Assembly: GCA_949825065.1 (NCBI GenBank)
Contig: OX463859.1
Location: 11,309,606 to 11,373,605, forward strand
Direction of reading: 5' to 3'
Source: Odontocerum albicorne
Lineage: Eukaryota > Arthropoda > Insecta > Trichoptera > Odontoceridae
DNA length: 64,000 nt
Shown: positions 52,380-62,689 of the stretch, piece after piece
Layout of the letters: each line of letters starts with the position of its first letter
Numbering within the stretch: position 1 is the first letter of the stretch
Translations under genes and position numbers: made by a program
The notes under the pieces: model-generated
Told to the model about the DNA's origin: nothing
Seen by the model: the letters and a program-made list of their open reading frames with translations, nothing else
Database searches by the model: none

Positions 52380-53669
52380 ATGATGCAAGACGGGATCGTT
52401 TGCGATTTGGTAAACGGTGTTCTTGTGCCACGGACTCCCGCGGGGCCCGTGGCGCAAAAATGGGAGACTCCGCGGGCACCTGCCAAAAGACGGCAGGATG
52501 CCGGACCCGACGACGTGGTCCAGTCAAACAAGTACGCGTGCCTCCGGGAGGTAACGGAAGAGGCACCCTGCGTAGCGCGCAGGGTATACTCTAAATCGAA
52601 AATACCGCCGGTGGTTATCACTCTCGGCGAGTTAACCCACGGAAATCTAATTGGCCTGATCCGTGAGAACGCGAAAGGCCAATTTGAGGTGAAATACACC
52701 GGGAAGGGGACCGCGAAAATCACGGTTCATTCCGTCGAGGATCACGACGCCCTCGTAAAGGGACTCGATACCAAGGAAAAAGAGTTCCACACGTTCACCA
52801 AGGTGGACGAGAAGACCAAAAGGTCAGTAATCCGGGGACTACCAGATATTCCCACGGAAGAGATCGCCGCCGATCTCGCCGCGCAGGGATTCCCTGCGCA
52901 AAAAGTCGTCAAAATGACGACCAAGACAGGCGCGCCCATGTACCTTGCCCATTTTGGGAAGGTTACCGACATGGGTAAGCTCAAGGTGACTCTGAGGTTC
53001 CTCTGCTACTGCAGAGTGACCCTCGTTAAATACCGACCCAAGAAAGGTCTCGGTACGCAGTGCTTCCGGTGCCAGTCACTGGGGCACGCTTCATCGAACT
53101 GTCACCATCGAGCCCGATGCGTCAAGTGCACCGAGTTCCACCTGACAGCCGAGTGTCCCAAGACAAAGGAGACACCGGCCACGTGCGCAAATTGCGGTGG
53201 AAACCATCCCGCAAATTATTCGAAATGCCCGACAAGGCAAGCGTACGCGGAATCAATCGCCCGCCGGATGGCACCGCGTGTGACACCGGGTCGCTCATGG
53301 AGCGGCGTCGTGACGGGCGCGGGGAAGACGCTCCCCACCCAAATTAACCAGGCCGCCGCGCGGAACGCCCGCGCTTCGCAGCCTATCGCTGGCGCAAACG
53401 CTCACGAAGCCGCGCAACACGCGAATACCCAACATCAGAACGCGCAGCGTGAAAACTACGCCCACCCGAGAGATCCAAGGAACGGTCGCCGACCACCGCT
53501 GCTGCCGACTCCTGAACCCGCTGGACCGCACCACATGGGCGGCGAGATGGCTGAGCTGGCCCAGATCGTTCGTCTGCTCATGCAGATGGGGCCGAGGCTG
53601 GCACAATGCAGGGACAAAATTGAGAAGGCGTTTCTCATCGTCGAACTAATGGAACAGCTCAATGGCTAG
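52380..53669 (+). CDS. Jockey ORF1, gag-like nucleic-acid-binding protein
   Basis: 429 residues. ORF1 proteins of this clade bind the element's RNA and form ribonucleoprotein particles. The N-terminal third is basic and variable. A central region (about residues 75-215) has the RPSxP-type fold region of insect gag proteins (VVITLGELTHG, RSVIRGLPDI, YCRVTLVKYRPK). Three zinc knuckles follow at about 228-283: C-x2-C-x4-H-x4-C (CFRCQSLGHASSNC), C-x2-C-x3-H-x4-C, and C-x2-C-x3-H-x6-C. The C terminus is Ala/Gln/His-rich. Two in-frame ATGs (52380, 52383) start it; the first is used. The end overlaps ORF2 in ATGGCTAG. It is intact, with no stops or shifts. Confidence 0.93.
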   Translation: MMQDGIVCDLVNGVLVPRTPAGPVAQKWETPRAPAKRRQDAGPDDVVQSNKYACLREVTEEAPCVARRVYSKSKIPPVVITLGELTHGNLIGLIRENAKGQFEVKYTGKGTAKITVHSVEDHDALVKGLDTKEKEFHTFTKVDEKTKRSVIRGLPDIPTEEIAADLAAQGFPAQKVVKMTTKTGAPMYLAHFGKVTDMGKLKVTLRFLCYCRVTLVKYRPKKGLGTQCFRCQSLGHASSNCHHRARCVKCTEFHLTAECPKTKETPATCANCGGNHPANYSKCPTRQAYAESIARRMAPRVTPGRSWSGVVTGAGKTLPTQINQAAARNARASQPIAGANAHEAAQHANTQHQNAQRENYAHPRDPRNGRRPPLLPTPEPAGPHHMGGEMAELAQIVRLLMQMGPRLAQCRDKIEKAFLIVELMEQLNG

Positions 53670-56451
53670 GATGGGGGCCCCGACCAGCGCGTCATCCTCC
53701 CGCGGGGAAATCAGAGCCCTCACCTGGAACGCCAGGGGACTCTACAACAAGGCAGACGAACTCACGCTTCTGATCGGTGAGAAAAACATTGACATATTAT
53801 TCATTACAGAAACTTTGCTTAATCCAAACAAACACCTGAGAATACCCGGGTACTCCCTGTACCGAAATGATCGCGTTACCAGGGGAGGAGGCACGGCGAT
53901 TCTCATTAGAGACACTATACCACATACACTCTTATCGGATCCCATCTGGATCGCTCTGGAAGTGACTGCGATCAGACTAGAAACTGACAGCAATCCGATA
54001 ACACTCATAGCAGCATATTGCAGGCCGAATGCTAAGCTCGAAAATCGGGATCTGAGGAAGGCATTCGCGATGGGGCCGCGGGTCATACTGGCTGGCGACC
54101 TCAACGCGAAGCACTCCTCGTGGAGCCAGGGAAATGTGAATGGCAACGGAAAAACACTCTTCAATCACATAGAATCGACTCACAACACACTACACCACCC
54201 CGACAAGCCTACTCGATACGGAGCGAGGGGGCAAAGGCCGTCCACCCTCGACCTGGTGATCGAAAAGGGTCACGCGGGGGTCGCCGGAATGGAAGTGATA
54301 AATGCACTTTCATCGGACCACCTCCCGGTGTACTTCACCATAGGGGAGCGCATCACCTGCCCCCCGAGGACGGTGTACGATTACCAGGGTGCGGACTGGG
54401 CGGGCTACAAGACGCACATAAACACACAGCTATACTTAACATCATCCACCTTTAAGTCACCAGAGGAAATAGATGATGCGGTAAACACCTTAACGCACAT
54501 CATCGAAGAAGCTCGTGATACCTACATACCACTTAAAAATGTCACTCCACACCGTGCCAAACTTCCGCCGGAAATCATCACACTCATCCAAATAAAGAAC
54601 AGGCTTCAGAAACACTACAGAGGTACACACCACCCCGTAGATAAAGTAGCGTTAAACTCACTGCGGAACGAAATCAAAAAACACATTAGGGAACACAAAA
54701 ATACCACTTGGGACACAAAATTAAAGGACATCAAACCAGGGGCAGACACTCTTTGGAAGATCGCAAAGGGAATAAGAAAGCGACACGAAGACATACCACC
54801 ACTTATCACCTCCACACATACTGCCACATCACACGAAGAAAAGGCAAACGCACTAGCAGACGCATACGAACACACTTACACGTTAACATCGCACTATCGT
54901 GACTCAGACGCAGACCGCACAGTACAAGAATCACTCGACGAATTCAACACTCGCTCCGCAGACATCGCACGGCAAGAATACACGCTCGCTACACCGGCGG
55001 AAGTACAAAAAATCATTAAAGCCCTCAAAAATAATAAAGCACCAGGTTTAGACCATTTACACAATACACTGATTAAGCACATTCCGACACGCGCAATCAT
55101 ACAATTAGTTAAAATATTTAACGCGTGCCTACACACCGGGCATTTCCCATCCAGGTGGAAAATGGCCGTAATAATACCAATACACAAGCCGAACAAGGAC
55201 AAAAATAACCCATCCAGCTACAGACCCATAAGCCTCCTCCCGGTACTTGGAAAAGTCCTGGAGAAGGTGATACTGAACAGGTACACTCCATATCATACCC
55301 AGCACAACACTCTACAACACGAGCAATTCGGATTTAGAACACAGCACTCCACCGTTCACCAACTCACCCGCGTGGCCGAGGACGTGTCGATGGGATTTAA
55401 TATGAATTATTACACAGGCATGGTCCTGTTGGACCTGGAAAAGGCCTTCGACACGGTCTGGCACGACGGGCTAATACACAAGCTGATTAAGACGGGCACG
55501 CCGTCTTACATCATAGGGATTCTCCGCTCCTACCTATCCGAACGACAATTCGTCGTTCGGGTGAGCGGGAGGCTCTCCACCCCCAGAAACATCCCAATGG
55601 GAGTGCCCCAGGGCAGCCTGATCGGACCGCACCTGTTTACTCTGTTTACACACGATATTCCGGTACCGGAAAATTGCTCCGTCGCCCTTTTCGCGGATGA
55701 CGCAGCTTGTTACGCGCGATCCGCTTGCCCCGTCAGGGCAAGTAATTACCTCCAGAAGGCCTTGGATACCTTGGCAAAATACTATCGTAAGTGGCGCCTA
55801 AAGATTAACGACGGCAAGACAGAGGCGGTCATGTTCACAAAACGGAGGGTGGGCAGCCTCCCCCTCCTGAGGATGGGAAACAGCGCTGTGGAATGGCGTA
55901 AATCGGTTAAATATCTCGGGGTCCATATGGACTCCAAACTATCGTGGCGGCTCCACGCTGAACAAGCCAGAAAGAAAGCATTCGTAGCCTTCGCAGCGCT
56001 GAGACCCATCTTCAGCCGAAATTCCTTCTTATCCCGAAAAAACAAACTCCTGGTGTATAAACTCATAGTGCGTCCGGTAATTACGTACGCGGCACCAGTC
56101 TGGGGCAGCGCTCCAGATTACATTTACAATAAACTCCAGCCGGCACAAAACAAAGCACTTAAAATTATCTATAAGACAATGCCGGGCGCAAATCTTAAAA
56201 AGCTACACCAGAGAACAAAAGAATACTCCATTAAGGAGTACTGCCACAAAATGACACTAGACTTTTACAGTAAAATACATTTAAACTCGCACTCAAACCC
56301 GCTCATCGCAAAACTCGGGTGTCACAAGAGACTGGATGAACTGCCTTTCAGATACAAACACAGACTCCCAAATCACATCATCCTCAGCCGATCGGAACCG
56401 GAGAGAGATCTCGACCAAGTTGCAAGAGAGGGCCAGGGAGGACAAGCGTAA
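53662..56451 (+). CDS. Jockey ORF2, endonuclease and reverse transcriptase
   Basis: 929 residues. It nicks target DNA and copies the element RNA by target-primed reverse transcription. N-terminal apurinic-like endonuclease: TWNARG (N23), FITETLL (E50), GDLNAKHSSW (about 145), SDHLPVYF (about 218). Reverse transcriptase: SSYRPISLLPVLGKVLEKV (about 520-540), EQFGFR, LLDLEKAFDTVWHDGL (about 590), GVPQGSLIGP, and the catalytic FADDAA (about 676). A C-terminal region ends ELPFRYKHRLPNHII. No RNase H domain is seen, as usual for Jockey. The ATG lies 8 bp inside ORF1, consistent with termination-reinitiation. All catalytic residues are present, so it may be active. Confidence 0.96.
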   Translation: MARMGAPTSASSSRGEIRALTWNARGLYNKADELTLLIGEKNIDILFITETLLNPNKHLRIPGYSLYRNDRVTRGGGTAILIRDTIPHTLLSDPIWIALEVTAIRLETDSNPITLIAAYCRPNAKLENRDLRKAFAMGPRVILAGDLNAKHSSWSQGNVNGNGKTLFNHIESTHNTLHHPDKPTRYGARGQRPSTLDLVIEKGHAGVAGMEVINALSSDHLPVYFTIGERITCPPRTVYDYQGADWAGYKTHINTQLYLTSSTFKSPEEIDDAVNTLTHIIEEARDTYIPLKNVTPHRAKLPPEIITLIQIKNRLQKHYRGTHHPVDKVALNSLRNEIKKHIREHKNTTWDTKLKDIKPGADTLWKIAKGIRKRHEDIPPLITSTHTATSHEEKANALADAYEHTYTLTSHYRDSDADRTVQESLDEFNTRSADIARQEYTLATPAEVQKIIKALKNNKAPGLDHLHNTLIKHIPTRAIIQLVKIFNACLHTGHFPSRWKMAVIIPIHKPNKDKNNPSSYRPISLLPVLGKVLEKVILNRYTPYHTQHNTLQHEQFGFRTQHSTVHQLTRVAEDVSMGFNMNYYTGMVLLDLEKAFDTVWHDGLIHKLIKTGTPSYIIGILRSYLSERQFVVRVSGRLSTPRNIPMGVPQGSLIGPHLFTLFTHDIPVPENCSVALFADDAACYARSACPVRASNYLQKALDTLAKYYRKWRLKINDGKTEAVMFTKRRVGSLPLLRMGNSAVEWRKSVKYLGVHMDSKLSWRLHAEQARKKAFVAFAALRPIFSRNSFLSRKNKLLVYKLIVRPVITYAAPVWGSAPDYIYNKLQPAQNKALKIIYKTMPGANLKKLHQRTKEYSIKEYCHKMTLDFYSKIHLNSHSNPLIAKLGCHKRLDELPFRYKHRLPNHIILSRSEPERDLDQVAREGQGGQA

Positions 56452-57360
56452 CGGGGCCTTCATAACTAGCACGCTACATACTCAAATTCGCTAAATTATA
56501 AAGTCACAGACAACCCGATACTGCCCAGCGTTTAACTTTTCAGATCCAGAGGAGCGGCCGGGGCGCGACACGACACGCCACCGGGACCGTGGGGCGGTAC
56601 GCGGCTGAAGGCGAAAATCAAGAGGGGCGAGCCAACGCCTCGGACTTCGAATTACACTATACGCACTACAACACTCACACTCCACAAACAAGCCGAATGT
56701 GTTAATATCGCATAACGGAAGAGCCCAGAGGTCCTCTGTAGCTCGACTTCCCTCGGTGAGTTTTCTGTGGTTTTCTCACCGAATATGTCTTCAATACATA
56801 TGCGAATGCGGGGAAGCTCCAATCAAACAGGCCGCAGCCGACACCTTCCCATCCCCACACTATACACCTACACCTGATATTATAAAAATATATGTATTTA
56901 TTGTCCATAAAGGTCTAGCAGAGTTCTTCTTAAATTTTGATCTTGTAGCCTACAGTCCCTCAGACGGTAGAGCATGTAGCGAAGTAATTGATAAAGAGCA
57001 AAGAAAGCTCATTTAGCCACGCCACAGCTTTGCGCCTTCTTCACCGTCTTCTTCAGCATCGTCACCTCATCTCCACCGTCTTCACCATCGTCGCTTCACT
57101 GAGACCCCCGGGAGGGGCGGGAGGACGCCTGACCTGAACTGCGCCGCCAGGGCCGCTGACATGAGCTGCCGTATCCCTTTGAGTGTAGTCGCCATGCCCA
57201 ACTATGGTTGATCCAATTCGGATTATAGAAATCAAGAGAGATAAAAAAGGCTCATCGAGCCTATAAATTAAACAGAGATTATCACACAAATACTTAATAT
57301 AAGTATACACATATAAATAACACAATCACACATATGACACAACAGTGGAAAAGGTATTCC
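56452..57360 (+). other. Jockey 3' untranslated region
   Basis: Non-coding sequence after ORF2, still GC-rich to about 57200 (GACCCCCGGGAGGGGCGGGA near 57103), then AT-rich. A 105-residue plus-strand frame (56699-57016) has no motif. No AATAAA-type signal with a poly(A) run is found directly at the end, so the true 3' border may lie between 57300 and 57595. Confidence 0.5.
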
Positions 57361-57594
57361 CTCAAATCACTGACAAAAGATCGATGACGCAGAAAAATGC
57401 GCACGTTTTAATAAAGTTATAAAAATTAAAGAACTCGTTTTCGTTCGTTCGTTCAAATATATATTCCCAGTTTCTGGAACGTCTACTGTGTTTTATTTTC
57501 AACCAACTTCTACCTGCTAAAGAGAATCTCTTTACTCTGCTACTTTTCACCGGAAAAAACAAGAAGTAAACCGGAATCTCCGAGTATTGAGCGG

Positions 57595-57807
57595 CAGTCA
57601 TCCACCCATTTTACAGTCTTTGTACCGGTGCTGTACAATCATAATAGTCTGTCCTATTGGATTGGTTTGGAATAATCAATTTATTAGATGCAGAAGAAAC
57701 TCATCTTCAAAGTTCTACTCTTCTCCGAACGAAAATCTCTCAGACACAGATTCGAACGATGCAATGAAGACGTTAAGCTTCAGTGTCCTTTACAAATCAA
57801 AGCAATA
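57595..57807. repeat. CR1-like LINE segment right of Jockey
   Basis: Homologous to 62810-62965: 'attggattggtttggaataa', 'caatttattagatgcagaag', 'cagacacagattcgaa', 'cttcagtgtcctttacaaat'. The match begins somewhat before the point where the left flank ends, so flanks overlap by 30-40 bases or represent two copies. Confidence 0.65.
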
Positions 57808-58140
57808 TATTTTTTTTATATTGAACTAAGTAAAATATTGTACAAACATTGGTCAAGGCTATACCTATATACACATTAATTACTTAACTAATCTTAATTA
57901 TATGTTATAATTTATGAACTTACTTAATCTTATTTTCCTAGATGCCATTTTATTTTATTTTTTACAATCTTAATATATGATTTCTTAGAAATAATTAACA
58001 CCTACATACTACTTATAACTAGACAACAATTCTTACACTAATTATTTAGCAAAAACAAGTCCACTCGTTCAGGCTACTTGTATTCCATCACATTCACTCA
58101 GACCTTGGCCGTCCCAGCTAATACTGTAAGTGGACTAGTC
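57808..58140 (-). mobile_element. 5'-truncated Jockey-type fragment (second family), inverted
   Basis: The complement of 19515-19820: 'acaaacattggtcaaggcta', 'cacctacatactacttataa', 'tccatcacattcactcagac', 'gtggactagtc'. It includes only the stop codon region and the 3' untranslated tail, with its T-rich end at 57808. It is inserted in the CR1-like LINE segment, which continues at 58141 (match to 62970-63060). Confidence 0.85.
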
Positions 58141-58350
58141 ACAACATATACTCGTACAAAATAAAATTCAATATATGTACAATTGAAAAAAAATCAACAT
58201 AATTCAGAACACATATGGTGAATGAAATCACCAATGTATAGAAAACGTACACGAAATGAAAATAAATCAAATACAATCAATCAACTTAAGTACTAAATTA
58301 TTCAAATTACAAAAGAGAAAACTTGAATATTTTCAATACATTTTTACTTG
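58141..58350. repeat. CR1-like LINE segment, continued
   Basis: Matches 62970-63067 and 63523-63560: 'attcagaacacatatggtga', 'gaaatcaccaatgta', 'atcaaatacaatcaatcaac'. Non-coding. Confidence 0.6.
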
Positions 58351-58439
58351 TGTCCCAAGATTGTAAGAATTTTGGATTTTTAGATTAATTGGATACATGC
58401 GCAATCAGTTGTTTTTTTTTAAATATTTTTAATGAAGTG

Positions 58440-58735
58440 TCTTTATACATATTCTTAAATGTGTAACATCACACATTGCCCTTTTTTGAGTAGGCAAAGA
58501 GAAAATGTCGCTTCACCTTTCTATCCGTGCTCACAGCCCTCGCCTCGTCCATAATTACATGTTTGGTCTTCTGTTTCTAATATTCATCTTTCCGTCAGTT
58601 AAAATTTCTTCAATTGTCTCATTTCTTTCTCTCCACGGTGTAACTCTTCCTCACTCTCCATTAATTTCAGACATGTATACGAGTAACTTATTCCCTCAAT
58701 GTGCTCAAATCTTCTCAATATTTTTTTAATTTTAC
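58440..58735 (-). pseudogene. Inverted LINE tail, degraded
   Basis: 'gtaacatcacacattgccct', 'tttgagtaggcaaagagaaa' and 'cgtgctcacagccctcgcc' resemble the start of an inverted LINE A tail ('ggggtaggcagag...'). Divergence is high, so it may be a related subfamily. Confidence 0.4.
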
Positions 58736-58935
58736 GTTATCCAAGCATTATTTTCTTTGCTAAATATTGAAATATCAGATATTCTACGGTAGACTTATAT
58801 CTGCATAATTTATTTTGTTTTTATAACTCTCTTTTAATGCTTAGACTTCACTTTAATACATTAAGGTTGATCAAGAATGCTAGTTATGTTTTACTCTGTA
58901 TTATTTTGGTATCTATTTGTTTCTATATTTTATTG

Positions 58936-59131
58936 TAATGTATTGTATTACACTTTCGTTGTATACAGTGGGCTTATTGCAATGTGGCAATATTTTCCAA
59001 TAAACCAAAAAGATGATAAAGTTCTTTTAAAAAGGGATCCTTTTAAGAAAAAAATTGAGTTCCAACGGGAACCGTACCCACAACCTCTGGGTCGGGAGAC
59101 AAGCATCTTACTAACTAGGCAACGGAGGTCG
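58936..59131 (-). mobile_element. tRNA-derived SINE (inverted) with target duplication
   Basis: Minus strand: head GACCTCCGTTGCCTAGTTAG, B-box-like GGTACGGTTCCC, a body with a T-rich segment, and tail 'tttggtttattggaaaatattg' 'ccacattgcaataagccc' ending ACAATACA. A near-perfect duplication flanks it: TATTTTATTGT (58925-58935) and TATTTTAATTGT (59132-59143). Confidence 0.8.
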
Positions 59132-59192
59132 TATTTTAATTGTCGAAGGAAATGTAAATTGTCAAAATAAATAAACGAACAATAGAAGCTCA

Positions 59193-59427
59193 CTGTAATT
59201 TGTTTTTTTTTATCAAACACTGTTTATTCCACTTTATGTAATGGTATAACCCTACCGGTTTCAAGGCTTTCACCTCATCAGAGGAGCTGATGATGATAAG
59301 GTGAAAATCTTGAAACCAGTAGGGTTATACTGTTACAAAAAGAGGAAAAAACAGTGTTTGACAAAACAAATTACAATGTCTTTAAACCTCCACAATGTTA
59401 ATGCGTTAATTGTAAATAATATAATAT
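59193..59427 (-). mobile_element. Palindromic element P, copy 6 (inverted)
   Basis: 235 bp with a perfect 12-bp target duplication AATAGAAGCTCA (59181-59192 and 59428-59439). The left arm's complement reads CTCTGATGA, GGTGAAAGCC, TTGAAA, C, CGGTA...TACC. The right arm reads CTGATGATGATAAGGTGAAA then TCTTGAAACCAGTAGG, so the core is kept in both. Loop shortened. Head at the right end ('aacctccacaatgttaatg'). Confidence 0.85.
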
Positions 59428-59659
59428 AATAGAAGCTCATGTTGAAATGATTTTTTAAGAAGGTGTAGTGTGCTTAACAAAGGATATGCAAATTTCAAAA
59501 GATTCGTAACACATAGTCATGGTATAAAGTACCTGTTTTGTTTTACATTGTTGGTCATCATTTGAGATCAAACCACTCCAATAGAAATAAAGGCAACCAC
59601 TTTTAATCAAGTTATGTATTAATTTTCTGAGAAATGAAATTCAATTGAGGAAACTTTAA

Positions 59660-59900
59660 ATTGAGTGGAATAAAGCGAGAGAAGAGTTCTCATTTTAAGG
59701 ATATGCTTTGTAAACTATATACTCGTAGATGCCCCAAAAATGCATACTTACACACTTTTACATCGTGTCGTTTACTTAGATTTGATGTTGGAATTTGTCA
59801 CAGCATTCTTAAGGAGTTAAGGGGGGAGGAGGACTTTTATTTCCATCAAGATGATGCCCTCAACTACCATCGTAATGTGAGGGCCTATCTTGATTGATCA
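59660..59900 (+). pseudogene. Possible DDE transposase fragment
   Basis: The plus strand is open for 78 residues and ends EEDFYFHQDDALNYHRNVRAYLD. The block 'f.QD.A..H....vr.YLD' resembles the second catalytic Asp region of mariner/Tc-type transposases. The third Asp region is not readable downstream, and 'CRLLRFDVGICHSILKEL' upstream is not typical. Low certainty. Confidence 0.35.
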
Positions 59901-60495
59901 AATAAAGGAGTTCACAGGATTATCTTTAAGTGTTCTATTCAGCATGCCCCAGGACCGGGAGGGATGGATACTCGTACTCGATGTGCCGAACTCGAGAGGA
60001 CCACAACGCTCAGCATTGAGCACGCGATAGAGAAGAAAGAATTATTTCATCATACCCAATGCTGTTACATGATGATGGAATTAATATGCAACTGACAACT
60101 TACAAAAAAAAGAAAACTCCCCGGCAGCCCTTATCTTTCTGCATTTTTGGGTGTTAAGTTTTTTTAGACTCAAACCCAGAAGGTCTCAGTCAAGTAATTT
60201 ATAAAATTGTACGTATTTTTATTAAGAAATTTGTTAAAATGCTAAAAAGGTTATGGAATTAATTCTTTGATCGTGAGTTTGTATTCGATTTATTTACCTT
60301 AATTGGAATACGGCGGGCAGTAAATATTGGAAGAAAAATATTGATGTTTAAAAATTTCTTGAAGCGTATCAAATAATCATTAATTACATTCTATTGGTAA
60401 ATATGATGTATTGGTACTGTTTTTATTATCAGTGGTGTTAATATTATACATATGGAGTGTTTTTAATATAAATTATTAAAAAAATATGCGATGAA
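59901..60495. other. Stretch without recognised genes
   Basis: A GC-richer patch (59945-60030) follows the fragment above and has no readable motif. The rest is AT-rich. Confidence 0.35.
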
Positions 60496-60499
60496 TAGG

Positions 60500-60590
60500 G
60501 TTGTATTGTGTTTTATTACGCTTTCGTTGTACGAGTATACAGAACAACCTGGAGGGATTAATTAATGCCAACAATCCCTTCTCACGATTT
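60500..60590 (-). mobile_element. SINE tail fragment (inverted)
   Basis: 'ttgtattgtgttttattacg', 'ctttcgttgtacgagtatac', 'agaacaacctggagggatt' and 'atgccaacaatcccttctc' match the inverted SINE tail. The head is absent. Confidence 0.55.
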
Positions 60591-61140
60591 TTCTATTTAA
60601 CTAGTATTTTCTCTGATAATGAAAAAATTACGAGGATTTCGAACGGCGTGTAGCGATAGGACAGTCAATAGGGCACTAAAACATATATGATCGAACCGGA
60701 CAGTATCAAAATCTAATAAAATGATAGCCCACAACAGTATTTTAGTACCTTTATCAATGTGTGGGAGTGAAACGTGGACGAGGAAAATTACTTAAATGAG
60801 TCAATTAAATGCAATAGAAATGCATATATTAAGAAGAATATGACAGCATATGGAATAAAGTGATTAGAGATTAATGTAAACTTACGGCTGATGCGTTGAG
60901 TATGATGCAGGAGAGGACTCTGAGATGGTTTGGGTATGTGGAAGGAAGGAGTAAGAAAAAACTAAAGAAACAAATATACATAGGGTGGCATAGAAAGACC
61001 AAGGAAAGTATGATCGGATAAAGTGAACGATATTTTGAAAGAAGGAAAAGTATGAAGTTGAGAAATCGTGGAAGCTGTATGAAAATATTATGGATGTGGA
61101 GAAGATGAAACATGTTGATTGAGATCATGTCTGCCTTATC
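60591..61140 (+). pseudogene. LINE A C-terminal region and 3' end
   Basis: Plus-strand phrases: SQLNAIEMHILRRI (about 60798-60840), MQERTLRWFGYVEG (about 60906-60950), then 'gaaagaccaaggaaagtatg' (RPRKV) and WMWRR near 61095. The 3' terminus 'aacaacgtgatggtatatat' is followed by 'gtatgta'. Frameshifts occur between these blocks. It is the clearest plus-strand LINE A terminus in the window. Confidence 0.8.
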
Positions 61141-61998
61141 CAGCACGGAAACAACGTGATGGTATATATGTATGTATTTCGACCAATTAGCAAATGGGTC
61201 CCTTTACGGCCTGTTTTAATCCGCCAAGATCATCATCGAAAGACATGGAGAATGGATAAAAAAATAAAAGCCCAATTGAATATTTCCAGATACCGCCACT
61301 GTTCAAATCTCATATACATATCTGAGGAATCCACTATTTAATTGCTTCATACTTTGATATAAAAATGGATCGCCATTGTGGCAGAGATAGATATATCAAT
61401 TATGCCTCCATATTTATGTACGTATAATATAATTACATTATTACAGATGGACATATATATGCAAAAAAGATCCAACCTAACTAGCATTCATTCATTCATT
61501 CAGTCCAATGTATCTATCATATCTATATTAAGTGAAATCTGTGGTCTGGATATTAAAACACTTGACTATCACGAGGGGTTTCAGGTCCAATTTATGATGG
61601 TACCTGAAAAAATATAAGGGTCACAGGTAAAAGAGTTCATCATAAGCGATGTGTTGCCTCTTGATGTGCGATAGTAATATCTACTAGTACATGTGCGACG
61701 ACAAACTGTGATTTCCGTGCCTCATCCAGTGGTTCTATATCCGAAAATTCATTTCTGGGGTCAAGACAACGATGTCTCCCAACCACGAGTAAGAGTGACT
61801 ACGTGCAAGGTGAACACGTAAATATGAACCTTCTTGAACGAAAATAGCACTAAATAGGATTGTAGGGATATACAGGGCTCACAGGATATGCTAGTAGTTC
61901 CAAGAATAGGGACTACATGTTCTAGGCAGAAACTGATTAATGCGAATGATAGGGCGATCTCTATTGCCTCCTACTAGAAATACGTAGCATAATTGATG
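61141..61998. other. Stretch without recognised genes
   Basis: No supportable gene. A 79-residue plus-strand frame (61378-61617) has no motif. Confidence 0.4.
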
Positions 61999-62006
61999 GT
62001 CTAGAC

Positions 62007-62521
62007 CAGTGTTTCTCAACGTTTTTTGTGCTATGCCCCATCTTAGCCTTTCTAAAATTCTTATGCCCCCTCCTACGTAACGGTGACGCGACAAAGCGGC
62101 CGCGACAAAAGGGTTAAACTTTAACCCTTTTGTCTCAGCCGCTTTGTCGTGGAACCCTTACGTAACATATACATATACATAATTTTTAATATGAAAAAAT
62201 TTAAATGTTCACTAAAGAAATTTAAATGATGGGTTTTAGGAAGAAATCACTAGGAAATAAGCAAACACAGTAAATAAATTTTCAAAAAATATAATGGAGA
62301 ACTGAATCTAAAATCGCGTATTACGTCACGGCGTATACGCGACAGTGGAGTGAAGTTAACTGCGATCCAGATTGCTATATCTGTTATACTTGTATCATGC
62401 TCGTGAACCACAATATAGAAATATGGTTAACTTAAACTCTGCACGAGTCAATTTTCGAATTGCTCCCTGAAAAATCAAATTGCCCCCCTGTGGGGTGTGG
62501 GCCCCACATTGGGTAACACTT
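62007..62521. mobile_element. Non-autonomous hAT element (515 bp)
   Basis: Flanked by a perfect 8-bp duplication GTCTAGAC (61999-62006 and 62522-62529), of the nTCTAGAn type typical for hAT targets. Ends: CAGTGTTTCTCAACG at the left, and the complement of the right end reads AAGTGTTACCCAATG. A strong internal hairpin lies at about 62092-62149 (CGACAAAGCGGC with GCCGCTTTGTCG; AAAAGGGTTAAA with TTTAACCCTTTT). No transposase frame; it would need a hAT transposase in trans. Confidence 0.88.
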
Positions 62522-62689
62522 GTCTAGACACTGAAATGAATAAATAAAATAAATATTCAATTCAAACGTGATCTTTAACACTCGCGATTTAACATACATT
62601 TTAGTGTCCTGTAAACTGTAGTCCAGAATTTTTAAAACTATTGCCATATTAAGTTAGCTAAAAAGATGACAGACCTTTTGCAAGTCTTA

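Larger units (their letters stand above)
52041..57595 (+). mobile_element. Jockey-clade non-LTR retrotransposon, apparently full length
   Basis: GC-rich element in AT-rich DNA, with both open frames uninterrupted: a gag-like ORF1 and an endonuclease/reverse transcriptase ORF2, overlapping by 8 bp. CR1-like LINE sequence lies on both sides (to about 52035 and from about 57595). The exact ends are not established. The likely 5' end is near 52268, at an initiator-like TTCAGTG. The 3' untranslated region is about 1.1 kb, and the 3' end has no clear poly(A). Codon use differs strongly from the flanking decayed repeats, which indicates a young insertion. Confidence 0.75.

Noticed and set aside
52325..53662. 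Other open frames overlapping Jockey ORF1, both strands (for example 52328-52723 minus, 52325-52594 plus, 53456-53662 minus)
   Set aside because: Shadows of ORF1 in other frames, produced by its GC-rich codons. None has a motif.
53742..56066. Minus-strand open frames opposite Jockey ORF2
   Set aside because: Antisense shadows of a strongly supported coding region.
52041..57595. LTR retrotransposon or viral origin for the GC-rich element
   Set aside because: No terminal repeats, protease, integrase or envelope. The endonuclease plus FADD-type polymerase order is that of Jockey-clade non-LTR elements.
59660..60060. Complete mariner/Tc-type transposase
   Set aside because: Only one weak catalytic-like block is readable, with no terminal repeats and no third Asp region.
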